Below are positions 54,708-63,842 of a DNA stretch of 64,000 nt, in pieces. The position numbers and the translations under genes are program-made. A model generated the notes under the pieces. The model was not told the origin of the DNA. It saw nothing but the letters and a program-made list of their open reading frames with translations, and did not search any database. Where the stretch lies: NCBI GenBank assembly GCA_028281325.1, contig JANQKC010000006.1, positions 1-64,000 of the forward strand, written 5' to 3'. Source of the DNA: Alphaproteobacteria bacterium. GTDB lineage: Bacteria > Pseudomonadota > Alphaproteobacteria > UBA8366. How positions within the stretch are numbered: position 1 is the first letter of the stretch; each line of letters starts with the position of its first letter.

Positions 54708-55715
54708 ATGGCAGTTCGCGTTGCAATTAATGGATTTGGCCGGATCGGGCGCTTGGTCTTGCGGGCCGCTTACGAATCGGGACGGACGGACGTGGAGTTC
54801 GTCGGCATCAACGACCTGGGCCCGGTCGCGTCCAATGCGCATTTGGTCAAATACGACACGGTTCACGGCAAACTCGACGCCGACATCACGACCGGCGACG
54901 ACTGGATGGACCTGGGCAAGGGCAAGATCAAGGTCACGTCCGAGCGCGACCCAGCCAAGCTGCCGTGGAAGGAACTCGGCGTCGACGTGGCGCTGGAATG
55001 CACCGGCATCTTCACCAGCCGCGATCAGGCCGCGCTGCATCTGGAAGCCGGCGCGAAACGCGTCCTGGTGTCGGCACCGGCCAGCGGCGCCGATATTACC
55101 GTCGTTTACGGCGTGAACCACGACCAGCTTTCAGCCGATCACACGATCATCTCGAACGCGTCCTGCACGACCAACTGTCTGGCGCCGGTAGCCTATGTCC
55201 TGAACCAGGCGATCGGCATCGACCGCGGCTTCATGACGACGGTGCATGCCTACACCGGCGATCAGTCGACGGTGGACACGTTGCACGGTGATCTGCGCCG
55301 GGCGCGCGCCGCATCGGTATCGATGATCCCGACCTCGACGGGCGCGGCGAAAGCGGTCGGCCTGGTGTTACCCGAACTCAACGGCAAGCTCGACGGCACC
55401 TCGATCCGCGTGCCGACGCCGAACGTGTCGGTGATCGACTTGAAATTCGATGCATCGCGCGAAACGGATGCGGAAGAGGTCAACGGCGCGATCAAGCAGG
55501 CGGCGGCCGGCGCACTCGACGGCGTGCTCGCCACCAACGACGAACCGCTCGTCTCGATCGATTTCAACCACCACCCGGCAAGCTCGGTGTTCGACCTAAC
55601 GCAAACGCAGGTCGTCGACGGCCGGCTCGTCCGCGTCCTGTCCTGGTACGACAACGAATGGGGTTTCTCCAACCGGATGTCGGACACGGCTGCCGCAATT
55701 GGAAAACTCGGCTGA
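54708..55715 (+). CDS. gap: Glyceraldehyde-3-phosphate dehydrogenase, type I
   Basis: The 335-residue protein has the NAD motif [15 protein letters not shown], the catalytic SCTTNC with Cys153 and the [27 protein letters not shown] end. Downstream of tkt by 134 bases. The residue after the second beta strand (IND) suggests NAD preference. In many relatives pgk follows here; it does not in this window. Confidence 0.96.
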   Translation: MAVRVAINGFGRIGRLVLRAAYESGRTDVEFVGINDLGPVASNAHLVKYDTVHGKLDADITTGDDWMDLGKGKIKVTSERDPAKLPWKELGVDVALECTGIFTSRDQAALHLEAGAKRVLVSAPASGADITVVYGVNHDQLSADHTIISNASCTTNCLAPVAYVLNQAIGIDRGFMTTVHAYTGDQSTVDTLHGDLRRARAASVSMIPTSTGAAKAVGLVLPELNGKLDGTSIRVPTPNVSVIDLKFDASRETDAEEVNGAIKQAAAGALDGVLATNDEPLVSIDFNHHPASSVFDLTQTQVVDGRLVRVLSWYDNEWGFSNRMSDTAAAIGKLG

Positions 55716-56131
55716 ACGATACGGTAAAAGCAGTCACGGTCCACAATCTTCGTCAGGCAACGGCCGCTGCTTCCGCGGCGGCCGACGCCGGACGTCGGAT
55801 CGTCCTGCTGAGCCCGCGCGATGCGGCCGGTACCCTTGGGCCGGCCGTTTTTCTTTCCATGATCGAGGCCGCCCAGCGCGCATATCCGGCGGTAAGGTTG
55901 GATTCGATACTCGATTGCGGCGCCTCGCCGGGATTCGCGGCGGCCGCCCTCCGGCACGGCCACACCGCCATTCGCTACGACGGCCCCGCCGCGGACGCGA
56001 TCCAGGATATCGCCGGTCAGATCGGCGCGACCGTTCACCGGAAAAGGCCGCCGTCGCTCGACCTCGCCGCCGCCGAAGCCGACGGAGAGGCGCCGTACGA
56101 CGCCTGCCGAACGTGGTTAGGACAGCGTTAG
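55658..56131 (+). CDS. Conserved-looking protein of unknown function
   Basis: The open frame ends at 56131 and encodes up to 157 residues with codon use like real genes. The visible core ([25 protein letters not shown] and [16 protein letters not shown]) resembles small alphaproteobacterial proteins remembered near gap/pgk, but I cannot name it. The only in-frame ATG, at 55658, lies inside gap; no ATG or GTG follows until much later, so a non-canonical start just after gap (near 55712) is possible. Whichever start is used, it is translationally tied to gap. Confidence 0.55.
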   Translation: MGFLQPDVGHGCRNWKTRLNDTVKAVTVHNLRQATAAASAAADAGRRIVLLSPRDAAGTLGPAVFLSMIEAAQRAYPAVRLDSILDCGASPGFAAAALRHGHTAIRYDGPAADAIQDIAGQIGATVHRKRPPSLDLAAAEADGEAPYDACRTWLGQR

Positions 56132-56141
56132 ACGCCTCGCA

Positions 56142-56615
56142 TCAAAGAAAGACCAAGCCCTTTATCCCCGTATAGAGGCCGACGCAAAAGGAAATGCCGG
56201 AAACGATCATCACCCGGAAGGCAAGCAGCTTCTGCGTCGCCGCCCGCTTCAGGATCGCCCGCACGTCCGGACGGACTTCTTCGCGGGGCGTATCGGGCCC
56301 TTGTTCCGACAGCGCCTTGACCTCGCCCGCCCGCGACAAGCGGAACAACGCCCACGCGCCGAATGCGATGAGCGTTCCCAACGCCGTCAGCCACACCGCC
56401 GCGTTCACTTCCGGATAGGCTTTACTATCGACCTCCACGCGGGTCATCAGGATCGAGAAGAAAGTGCAGGCCGGAATGTTCGCGAGGAACAGGTACCGGA
56501 CCAAGTCCTCCGGCTGCCGACCCGTGCGATGGTCGCCGCCATAAAGGTCACCCGGCGTGAGCGTATCGTAGACTTCCTTATCCAGCGCTTTGCGCTGACC
56601 GAACAAACTCCACAT
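56142..56615 (-). CDS. Small multi-pass membrane protein, unknown function
   Basis: The 157-residue protein has three hydrophobic segments (about 40-58, 73-95, 132-152). Its N-terminus is hydrophilic (LTPGDLYGGDHRTGRQPEDL). No family is recognised. It converges on the preceding gene by 10 bases. The upstream gap of more than 500 bases holds its promoter. Confidence 0.6.
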   Translation of the reverse strand: MWSLFGQRKALDKEVYDTLTPGDLYGGDHRTGRQPEDLVRYLFLANIPACTFFSILMTRVEVDSKAYPEVNAAVWLTALGTLIAFGAWALFRLSRAGEVKALSEQGPDTPREEVRPDVRAILKRAATQKLLAFRVMIVSGISFCVGLYTGIKGLVFL

Positions 56616-57180
56616 TCCAACAGCCTCATTTGCCTTGGTCGGTCCCCGAACGCGCGATGATAGTCGACACCGCGCATCGGCGGGAGGGAAATTCCATAGC
56701 TAGTCCGGAAATGAGGATCCGGCGATGGTGATGTGCGGCAGCGCCGATCAACGCTCGTCGTCGAGTTAATGGAAATCAAATTATCCGATCGATGTCATCG
56801 AAATTCATACCGACATAACAATTGTGTGATCGGGCACCGCCTTGCCACAACCATAGCGCGCTGCAAACACAACCGCTGAAGTATAAGCTTACCATGGTAT
56901 TGCGTTACATCGATACCATCGATGATTTGTAACGTCGTGGAATACAAGAAATCCCTTTTCTACCGATCGACACCACCGAACAATCGAACTAATCGATTTA
57001 TTTAATCGTCTATTTCTATCGCAAAACTTCCTCATCGTTTTATTACATTGCCATCCGTTGACGCCATACTAGGTCTGAAGGTAAGCAAAAGATGTCCACT
57101 GTTTTTCAGATTTTTTACAATGGCCGTGCCGCTTGCCGTGCAAGAGGTGCTACCCGGTCTGTCCAAGGAGGACTTGGCCT
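56616..57180. other. AT-rich, palindrome-dense intergenic region
   Basis: This 565-base gap is much more AT-rich than its surroundings from about 56700 to 57130. It has TACCATGGTA (56890-56899), CGTTACA (56903-56909) with TGTAACG (56928-56934), and ATCGAT copies inside and around (56909-56914, 56918-56923). The ATCGAT-ACC-ATCGAT core fits the T-N11-A shape of LysR sites. It separates a leftward membrane protein gene and the rightward LysR gene, so it probably contains both promoters. Confidence 0.45.
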
Positions 57181-58035
57181 ATGGATGTCGACTTAGCACG
57201 CACATTCCTGACGATCACCGAAACCGCGCATTTCGGCAAAGCCGCCCGGGCATTGAACGTCACGCAATCAACCATCAGCGCCCGGATCAAGACGCTCGAA
57301 GATCTTCTCGGACAACCCCTGTTCGTACGCAGCAAGACCGGAACGACATTGACGCCGGCCGGCAGCAAATTCAAAAGCTCAGCGGAGATGATGATCCGAG
57401 TGTGGGAACAAGCCCGTCAGCAAGTCGGCACGCCGTCCGAATACCAATCCATGATCAGCGTCGCCGGCGAACTCACATTGTGGGATCAACTGCTGCTGCG
57501 CTGGTTGCCCTGGATGCGGTCATCGCTGCCCGACGTCGCCGTCCGGGCCGAGGTGCTGCAATTCGAAAGCTTGATGCACCGGCTGGCCGAAGGCTCCATC
57601 GACCTGGGCGTCATGTATGCGCCGGTGAACCGGCCCGGGTTGGAGGCGGAAACCCTGCTCGACGAGGAGCTTGTGCTCGTATCGACCGGAAACGAAGAGA
57701 TCGTGCCCGGCCATCGCTCCTATGTCTTCGTCGACTGGGGAACGTCCTTTCGTCTCGACCACCAAAACGCGTATCCCAGCGCCGACACGCCGGCGTTGAC
57801 CGTCAGTCCCAGCCAGTTCGGATTGACCTACATCCTGGAAAACGGCGGTGCGGGATACTTCCCGACTCGACTGGTTCAGGACCACTTGGACAGCGGCCAT
57901 CTTCGCATCGCCGATGCCGCCGCCCGGTTCCGTCACCGCATCTACATGATCTATGACAATGACCGGAGCGACGAACGGTTCAATACCGCGTTGCAAGGAC
58001 TGCGCTTCATCGCCGCCCGGGAAACCGAGGACTGA
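57181..58035 (+). CDS. LysR-family transcription regulator
   Basis: The 284-residue protein has an N-terminal winged helix (MDVDLARTFLTITETAHFGKAARALNVTQSTISARIKTLEDLLGQ, shown in parts in the family) and a substrate-binding domain. ATG 57181 has AAGGAGG upstream; a longer frame start 16 codons earlier is less likely. It lies 124 bases before class I fba in the same direction, at the place where pgk is found in many relatives. Control of fba or of the divergent membrane gene is plausible. Confidence 0.9.
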   Translation: MDVDLARTFLTITETAHFGKAARALNVTQSTISARIKTLEDLLGQPLFVRSKTGTTLTPAGSKFKSSAEMMIRVWEQARQQVGTPSEYQSMISVAGELTLWDQLLLRWLPWMRSSLPDVAVRAEVLQFESLMHRLAEGSIDLGVMYAPVNRPGLEAETLLDEELVLVSTGNEEIVPGHRSYVFVDWGTSFRLDHQNAYPSADTPALTVSPSQFGLTYILENGGAGYFPTRLVQDHLDSGHLRIADAAARFRHRIYMIYDNDRSDERFNTALQGLRFIAARETED

Positions 58036-58159
58036 ATCCTTCCGGTTTACCTCGTCTCGGCAGGGTTTGGGCGCGCCCGCGCCATTGCCAAAAACCCGGC
58101 ACTCGGGTATGTCGTCGAAGAAGAATTGACGAATAATCCGAGACGAGGAACAGGCCAAA

Positions 58160-59080
58160 ATGAAGGTCACGCAGCGCGTTCGAAAAATACTCGCGAATTA
58201 CGAAAGCGACAGCCCGGGCACCAAGGGCAACCTAGCCAGAATACTAATGCATGGCCGACTGGCCGGAACCGGCAAGATGGTGATCTTGCCGGTCGATCAG
58301 GGCTTCGAACACGGACCGGCGCGCAGCTTCGCCAAGAACGCCCCCGCCTACGACCCTCATTACCACTACCAACTGGCGGTCGACGCCGGATTGAACGCTT
58401 ATGCAGCCCCGCTCGGCATGCTGGAAGCCGGCGCGGACAGTTTCGCCGGATCCGTGCCGACGATCCTGAAGCTCAACAGCTCGAACAGCCACGCCACCGC
58501 CAAGGATCAGGCCGTATACGGCAGTATCGGCGACGCGCTTCGTCTCGGATGCGCCGCCGTCGGTTTCACGATCTATCCCGGGGCCGATGACCAGTTCGAG
58601 ATGATGGAGGAATTCCGCGAACTCGCCGAGGAGGCCAAATCCGTCGGCCTTGCCGTGGTGCTGTGGTCCTACCCGCGCGGCGGCAATCTCTCCAAAACCG
58701 GTGAAACGGCGATCGACGTAACTGCCTACGCGGCCCATCTCGCGGCGGAACTGGGCGCGCATATTATCAAGGTAAAGCCGCCGATGGCCGATATCGAGCA
58801 GGACGACGCCCGCAAGGTGTACGAAGCCGAAGGGATCGACGTATCGACCCTGCCGGCGCGAATCGCCCATATCATGCAGTCCGCCTTCAACGGCCGCCGG
58901 CTGGTGGTGTTCTCCGGCGGTGCGGCGAAGGACCTGGACGGCGTTCTCGACGAGATTCGTCAGGTTCGCGACGGCGGCGGCAATGGGTCGATCATCGGGC
59001 GGAACACGTTCCAGCGGCCGCGCGACGAGGCGCTGTCGATGCTGGATACCATCATCAAGATCTACCAGGGCAAAGCTTGA
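58160..59080 (+). CDS. Class I fructose-bisphosphate aldolase (DhnA/FbaB type)
   Basis: The 306-residue TIM-barrel protein has [17 protein letters not shown] and the Schiff-base lysine in HIIKVKPP. It resembles DhnA-type archaeal/proteobacterial class I aldolases that need no metal. It cleaves fructose-1,6-bisphosphate or makes it in gluconeogenesis. thiE-like starts within the last bases of the gene. Confidence 0.93.
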   Translation: MKVTQRVRKILANYESDSPGTKGNLARILMHGRLAGTGKMVILPVDQGFEHGPARSFAKNAPAYDPHYHYQLAVDAGLNAYAAPLGMLEAGADSFAGSVPTILKLNSSNSHATAKDQAVYGSIGDALRLGCAAVGFTIYPGADDQFEMMEEFRELAEEAKSVGLAVVLWSYPRGGNLSKTGETAIDVTAYAAHLAAELGAHIIKVKPPMADIEQDDARKVYEAEGIDVSTLPARIAHIMQSAFNGRRLVVFSGGAAKDLDGVLDEIRQVRDGGGNGSIIGRNTFQRPRDEALSMLDTIIKIYQGKA

Positions 59081-59715
59081 CCGACGACAACCGCTGCCGG
59101 CTATACCTGATAACGCCGCCCCGGATCGATCCAGCGACTTTCGCCGATCCTCTCGCGGCGGCGTTGGATGCCGGCGATGTGGGGTGCGTCCAGCTTCGGC
59201 TCAAGGATGTCGACGACGATCAGATTCGCGTTGCCGCCGACATCCTGCGCCCTGTCACACAAGAGCGCGATGTTGCGTTCATCATGAACGACCGCCCGGA
59301 CCTGGCGGTGGAAACCGGCTGTGACGGTGTCCATGTGGGCCAGGAGGACGCGTCCTACACCGACGCCAGGGCATTGCTGGGCGACGATGCGATTGTCGGC
59401 GTCACCTGCAAGAACTCGCGGCACCTGGCGATGGAAGCAGCCGAGCAAGGCGCGGATTACGTCGCCTTCGGCGCCTTTTTCCATTCGACGACCAAGCCGC
59501 CGAAGAACATCGCCGAGCCCGAGATCCTGGAATGGTGGAGCAGCCTGATGACCGTACCCAGCGTCGCCATCGGCGGCATCACGATCGAGAACTGCGCCCC
59601 GTTGGTCGCTGCCGGTGCGGATTTCCTGGCGGTCGTCTCCGGCGTGTGGGACTATCCGGACGGCCCGGCAGCGGCGGTCCAGGCCTTTAACGATACGATT
59701 GCCGAGATTGCTTGA
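59077..59715 (+). CDS. thiE: Thiamine-phosphate synthase-like protein
   Basis: The 212-residue TIM-barrel protein has [14 protein letters not shown] (VQLREK-like), [23 protein letters not shown] and [17 protein letters not shown], as in ThiE. The VQLR-L-K form replaces the common REK glutamate with Leu, so activity should be checked. The start is TTG 59077, overlapping the fba stop by TTGA, so it is translationally coupled to the aldolase. No other thiamine gene is adjacent; thiD is at 34655. Confidence 0.85.
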   Translation: MTDDNRCRLYLITPPRIDPATFADPLAAALDAGDVGCVQLRLKDVDDDQIRVAADILRPVTQERDVAFIMNDRPDLAVETGCDGVHVGQEDASYTDARALLGDDAIVGVTCKNSRHLAMEAAEQGADYVAFGAFFHSTTKPPKNIAEPEILEWWSSLMTVPSVAIGGITIENCAPLVAAGADFLAVVSGVWDYPDGPAAAVQAFNDTIAEIA

Positions 59716-59777
59716 GCCCCCGCAAACCGCTATAACCGCGCCGCCGCAAGCAACCCCATAGAGTAAGGTTTAGCCCC

Positions 59778-60347
59778 ATGAAGATCGATGGGAACGAAAT
59801 TCGACCCGGAAATGTCATCGAGCATCAGGGCCGGTTATGGCGCGCCATCAAAACCCAGCATGTGAAGCCGGGCAAGGGGGGCGCCTTTCTCCAGGTGGAA
59901 CTGAAGGAAGTTCGCGACGGAACGAAGCTGAACGAACGGTTCCGCTCCTCGGAATCGGTGGAGCGCGTGCGCCTCGATCAAAAGGAACATCAATTCCTGT
60001 ATGCCGACGGCGATGCGCATACCTTCATGGACAACGAGACCTACGAACAAGTCACCTTGGACCGCGCGATGATCGGCGAGGAAGCCGTGGCCTACCTCCA
60101 GGACGGCATGACGGTGACGATCGAGTCGTATGAAGGCTCGCCGATCAGCGTCGCCCTGCCGGAACACGTCACGCTGGAGATCGTCGAAGCCGACGCCGTC
60201 GTGAAAGGCCAGACCGCATCGTCTTCCTACAAGCCGGCCGTGCTGGAGAATGGCGTCAAAACGTTGGTCCCGCCGCATATCGCCGCCGGCACGCGGGTCG
60301 TGATCAACACCGCCGACGGGTCGTACGTCGAACGGGCGAAGGACTGA
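59778..60347 (+). CDS. efp: Elongation factor P
   Basis: The 189-residue protein has [20 protein letters not shown], the modification loop HVKPGKGGA with Lys33, and the OB domains to SYVERAKD. It relieves ribosome stalling at polyproline. Such stretches are plentiful in this window, e.g. TolA and the 61308 protein. No EpmA/EpmB or EarP gene is visible. Confidence 0.97.
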   Translation: MKIDGNEIRPGNVIEHQGRLWRAIKTQHVKPGKGGAFLQVELKEVRDGTKLNERFRSSESVERVRLDQKEHQFLYADGDAHTFMDNETYEQVTLDRAMIGEEAVAYLQDGMTVTIESYEGSPISVALPEHVTLEIVEADAVVKGQTASSSYKPAVLENGVKTLVPPHIAAGTRVVINTADGSYVERAKD

Positions 60348-60356
60348 CCGTCCCCA

Positions 60357-61172
60357 ATGGCCCGCCGCTCCGCCCTTCTCAATGTCATGATTCGTGCGGC
60401 CGAGCGTGCCGGACGGGCCCTTATCCGGGACTTCGGTGAAGTCGAACAACTGCAGGTCAGCCGCAAGGGACCGGCCGACTTCGTTAGCACGGCCGACCTG
60501 AAAGCCGAGAAAACCGTGCGGCAGGAGCTCGAACGCGCCCGCCCCGGCTACAATTTCCTCATGGAGGAAAGCGGCGAGACGAAAGGCACCAATCCCGATT
60601 TCACCTGGATCGTCGACCCGCTGGACGGCACGACGAACTTTCTGCATGGCCTGCCGCATTTCTGCGTATCGATCGGGCTGGCGCAGCATAACGAAGTCGT
60701 CGCCGGCGTGATCTACGACCCAATCAAAGACGAAGTGTTCTGGGCAGAGAAGAACGAAGGCGCGTATCTCAACGATCGACGCTTGCGCGTCTCGGCTCGC
60801 AAGCAACTCTCCGATTCGGTGCTCGCAACCGGAATTCCCTTCAGAATTCATCAGGGAAATAAGGTTAACGAAAAATTCATCGCGCAGCTTCAGACTGTTA
60901 TGGGACGGCTGTCCGGTGTTCGCCGGTTCGGTTCCGCGGCGCTGGATTTAGCGTATGTTGCCGCGGGCCGATACGACGGATACTGGGAAAACGGCCTGAA
61001 CCAATGGGACGTTGCCGCCGGTCTACTGATTGTTCGGGAAGCCGGCGGGTTCGTGACGGAAATCAACGGTCGCCGATATGAACTCGGCGCCCCGGATATT
61101 CTCGCCGCGAACGACTCATTGCACGAACCGCTGGTGGGTTTATTCGCGAACGCATCGGCGAAGGACAAATAG
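60357..61172 (+). CDS. suhB: Inositol-1-monophosphatase family protein SuhB
   Basis: The 271-residue protein has WIVDPLDGTTNFLHGLPHFCVSIGL (metal and substrate motif), EESGE near 75-80 and the C-terminal NQWDVAAGLLIVREAGG. The TTNFLHG form marks SuhB/IMPase rather than CysQ. It hydrolyses inositol-1-phosphate and can act in rRNA antitermination in enterobacteria. It is 10 bases after efp. Confidence 0.95.
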   Translation: MARRSALLNVMIRAAERAGRALIRDFGEVEQLQVSRKGPADFVSTADLKAEKTVRQELERARPGYNFLMEESGETKGTNPDFTWIVDPLDGTTNFLHGLPHFCVSIGLAQHNEVVAGVIYDPIKDEVFWAEKNEGAYLNDRRLRVSARKQLSDSVLATGIPFRIHQGNKVNEKFIAQLQTVMGRLSGVRRFGSAALDLAYVAAGRYDGYWENGLNQWDVAAGLLIVREAGGFVTEINGRRYELGAPDILAANDSLHEPLVGLFANASAKDK

Positions 61173-61307
61173 GACGGAGAGTTGTTCTAATTTCGGCGCT
61201 GCGTTATGGTCGAGGCTCAAATCGGGCGTAAAAACGTAATGAAAATGACCCGGTTGAGTCGGGAGCATTAACCAGCGACAGGAACACACAATACGGTCAG
61301 AGGTTCC

Positions 61308-62681
61308 ATGTACGAGCGCGCTTCCCGAATTCCCGTCAGGCAAGGTGTCTTGGCGGGCGTGTTCGCCGCAGCATTGATTGCAACCGCCGCCGACCGACCG
61401 GCTGGCGCGCAATCCTATGGGGCACCCAGTGTCATCGTCGACGAATCGGTGTTGGACAAGCTTGGGCCGCCACCACAATCGTTGCCGGACGCCATCGTTC
61501 GCCCGCAGCCGCAAACCTACCAGCCGGCGCAACAGCCGAGCTATCGCTCGCCGCGCGCCCCCGGGTCGCGCCTGCAAACCGGTCAACTTCTGCCGCCGCC
61601 GCCGGTAGCGCCGAAATCGCGCATCATGGTGCCGGGCGCATCGCAGCCCGCGACGCCGCCGCCCACACGCCGCGCCCGCGTCACGCCCGCACCGCGGATA
61701 CCGGTCGTTTCCGCGCCGCGCACCGCGCCCCAGATCGCGGCCCGGCCGACACCGGCAGCGCCCGTGGTCAAACCGCAGCCAGTCAGCCCGCCGACAGCGC
61801 CGGTCGTTGCACGCCCATCAACGCCGACACCGTCGGCACCCGCCAGCGCGCTGAACCAACCGCTTTCGCCGCCGCCGGTCGCCGCCTTGCCGGAAGCGCC
61901 GCCCGCGCCCAGCGCGCCGACAGCGCCGAAAGTCGCAACACCGGCTGCTCCGAAAGTGACGGCGGAGCCGAAAGTGGCGGTCCCATCCCCGAAACAGCCC
62001 GAAACGCCGAAAGCGCCACCCGTTACGGCACGGGCCACGCAAACGCCGCCGAAGACACCGAGCGTTCCGACCATAGTGCCGCCATCGCCGACCGCGCCGA
62101 AGATCGCGACGCCGACGCCACCCGTGCCGAGCGCGCCACCCGTGCCGAGCGCGCCGGCAGCGCCGAAAGTCGCGACGCCGCCGGTCGTTGCCGCCGCCAA
62201 ACCCACACCCAAACCGGCACCCAAGGCAACGCCGCAATCCCTGCAACCGCGCGTACCCGCCGTCGCGCCGCCGAGCCTGCCCAAATCCGCGGCGAAATCC
62301 GCCGCGGACCCAGGGACGCGGGTCGCCGCCCTGACGCCATCCAAGGCCGAGCCGCCGCAGGTGCTCAACGACGGAAAACTGTTTCGTATTCCGTTCGACG
62401 CGACATCGTCCGACATCCCCGATGCCGGCCAGGGGCAGTTGGCGAAACTCGCCCAGTTGATGAAGAACGACAGCACGATCCGGGTGCAATTGCTGGGTTA
62501 CGCCGGAAGCACCAAGGACTCGGCCAGCAAGGCCCGGCGGCTTTCGCTTTTCCGCGCCTTGTCGGTCCGGACCTATCTCATGAAGGAAGGTATCCGCAGC
62601 ACGCGTATGGATGTACGGGCGCTTGGCAATCGCGTCGAAGACGGCACGCTCGACCGCGTCGACGCCTTGATCCGGAATTAG
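61308..62681 (+). CDS. Proline-rich secreted protein with OmpA-like C-terminal domain
   Basis: The 457-residue protein has a signal peptide (about 12-35, AGAQ cut), a very Pro/Ala-rich low-complexity stretch (about 65-335) and an OmpA-like C-terminal domain (about 350-457, LLGYAGSTKDSASKARRLSLFRAL) that may bind peptidoglycan. EF-P-dependent translation is expected for its Pro runs. It precedes a MotA/ExbB-like gene by 22 bases, so it may be part of a membrane motor complex. Confidence 0.8.
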   Translation: MYERASRIPVRQGVLAGVFAAALIATAADRPAGAQSYGAPSVIVDESVLDKLGPPPQSLPDAIVRPQPQTYQPAQQPSYRSPRAPGSRLQTGQLLPPPPVAPKSRIMVPGASQPATPPPTRRARVTPAPRIPVVSAPRTAPQIAARPTPAAPVVKPQPVSPPTAPVVARPSTPTPSAPASALNQPLSPPPVAALPEAPPAPSAPTAPKVATPAAPKVTAEPKVAVPSPKQPETPKAPPVTARATQTPPKTPSVPTIVPPSPTAPKIATPTPPVPSAPPVPSAPAAPKVATPPVVAAAKPTPKPAPKATPQSLQPRVPAVAPPSLPKSAAKSAADPGTRVAALTPSKAEPPQVLNDGKLFRIPFDATSSDIPDAGQGQLAKLAQLMKNDSTIRVQLLGYAGSTKDSASKARRLSLFRALSVRTYLMKEGIRSTRMDVRALGNRVEDGTLDRVDALIRN

Positions 62682-62702
62682 CGGACAGCCCCGGTAGATC
62701 AT

Positions 62703-63833
62703 ATGACCAAGCCGAACCGCTACCTCACTCGCATGGTGGTGTTCCTCCTGATCGTCGCGGTGGCGGTCGGGTTCCTTTTTCCACCGCTGCGTCTCGCCTT
62801 CATGGCGAATGCGGTGCTGAACGGCGTTATCCTCGGCGCGCTGCTGATCGGCATCATCCATACCTTCCGCAACGTCACGATGCTGAGCCGCGAGGTCGAG
62901 TGGCTGGACGATTTCCAACGCGAAGACATGATCGCCCAGAGCGCCGCGACGCCACGCCTCCTGGCGCCGATGGCGACGATGCTGGGCGAACACAAGCCGG
63001 AACGCCTCAATCTCTCGACCATCGCGATGCGGTCGCTGCTCGACGGGATCGCGACGCGCCTGGACGAAAGCCGCGAAATCTCGCGCTATATGATCGGCCT
63101 CTTGGTGTTTCTCGGCCTGTTGGGCACGTTCTGGGGACTCCTGGGGACGGTCGATTCGATCAGCGACGTCATCAGCGGATTGACCGCCGGGACCGCCGCG
63201 TCCAGCGCCTTCGAAGAACTCAAGTCCGGCCTCAGAGCGCCGCTCGCGGGCATGGGCACCGCCTTCAGTTCGTCCTTGTTCGGTCTCGCGGGATCCTTGG
63301 TACTGGGTTTCCTCGCCCTGCAGGCGGGGCAAGCGCAGAATCGCTTCTACAACGATCTCGAAGAATGGTTGTCGGGCCAAACGAAACTCGGCCGCGGCGG
63401 CATCGGGGGCGAAGGCGATCAGCCGATCCCCGCCTATATCCAGGCCTTGCTCGAACAGACCGCCGATGGTCTCGAGAATTTGCAGCGCACGATCGCGCGG
63501 AACGAAGACAGCCGCAGCGAGGAAAACCGCCGCATGCGCGAACTGAGCGAGGCCGTCGCGACGCTCGGCGACACCATTCGGACCGAACAGAACCTCATGC
63601 TGAAACTGGCCGAGGGTCAGATGGAACTCAAGCCGGCGTTGCTCCGGCTGAGCGAGATGGGAAGCGCCGCTCAGGCGCCCCATCCCGAGCACTATCGCAC
63701 GCTCGAAGCGTTGGTCGGCCGCATTGCCGAAGAACTGGCCAACGGCCGTATTGAAACAGTTCAGGAAATCCGCTCGGAGATTCGGCTGCTCGCCCGCACG
63801 ATTGCCGCGCTCGCCGAGGAGGCCGAGCCCTAG
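62703..63833 (+). CDS. MotA/TolQ/ExbB-family proton channel protein
   Basis: The 376-residue protein has four membrane segments (about 9-28, 34-54, 124-150, 180-206), with GLLGTFWGLLGTVDS and AGMGTAFSSSLFGLAGSLVLG, the proton-channel motifs of MotA/TolQ. A helical, charged tail of about 140 residues follows. It resembles the alphaproteobacterial motA-like genes next to a MotB/OmpA-like gene rather than flagellar MotA. It precedes a MotB-like gene by 10 bases. Confidence 0.85.
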   Translation: MTKPNRYLTRMVVFLLIVAVAVGFLFPPLRLAFMANAVLNGVILGALLIGIIHTFRNVTMLSREVEWLDDFQREDMIAQSAATPRLLAPMATMLGEHKPERLNLSTIAMRSLLDGIATRLDESREISRYMIGLLVFLGLLGTFWGLLGTVDSISDVISGLTAGTAASSAFEELKSGLRAPLAGMGTAFSSSLFGLAGSLVLGFLALQAGQAQNRFYNDLEEWLSGQTKLGRGGIGGEGDQPIPAYIQALLEQTADGLENLQRTIARNEDSRSEENRRMRELSEAVATLGDTIRTEQNLMLKLAEGQMELKPALLRLSEMGSAAQAPHPEHYRTLEALVGRIAEELANGRIETVQEIRSEIRLLARTIAALAEEAEP

Positions 63834-63842
63834 GCCGCCGCC

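Noticed and set aside
57048-57956. Rightward frame overlapping the LysR gene in another phase
   Set aside because: Arg/His-rich shadow; the alternative frame carries the full LysR helix-turn-helix.
61818-63692. 624-codon leftward frame opposite the Pro-rich and MotA-like genes
   Set aside because: Its Gly/Arg-rich repeats are the reverse reading of Pro/Ala codons.
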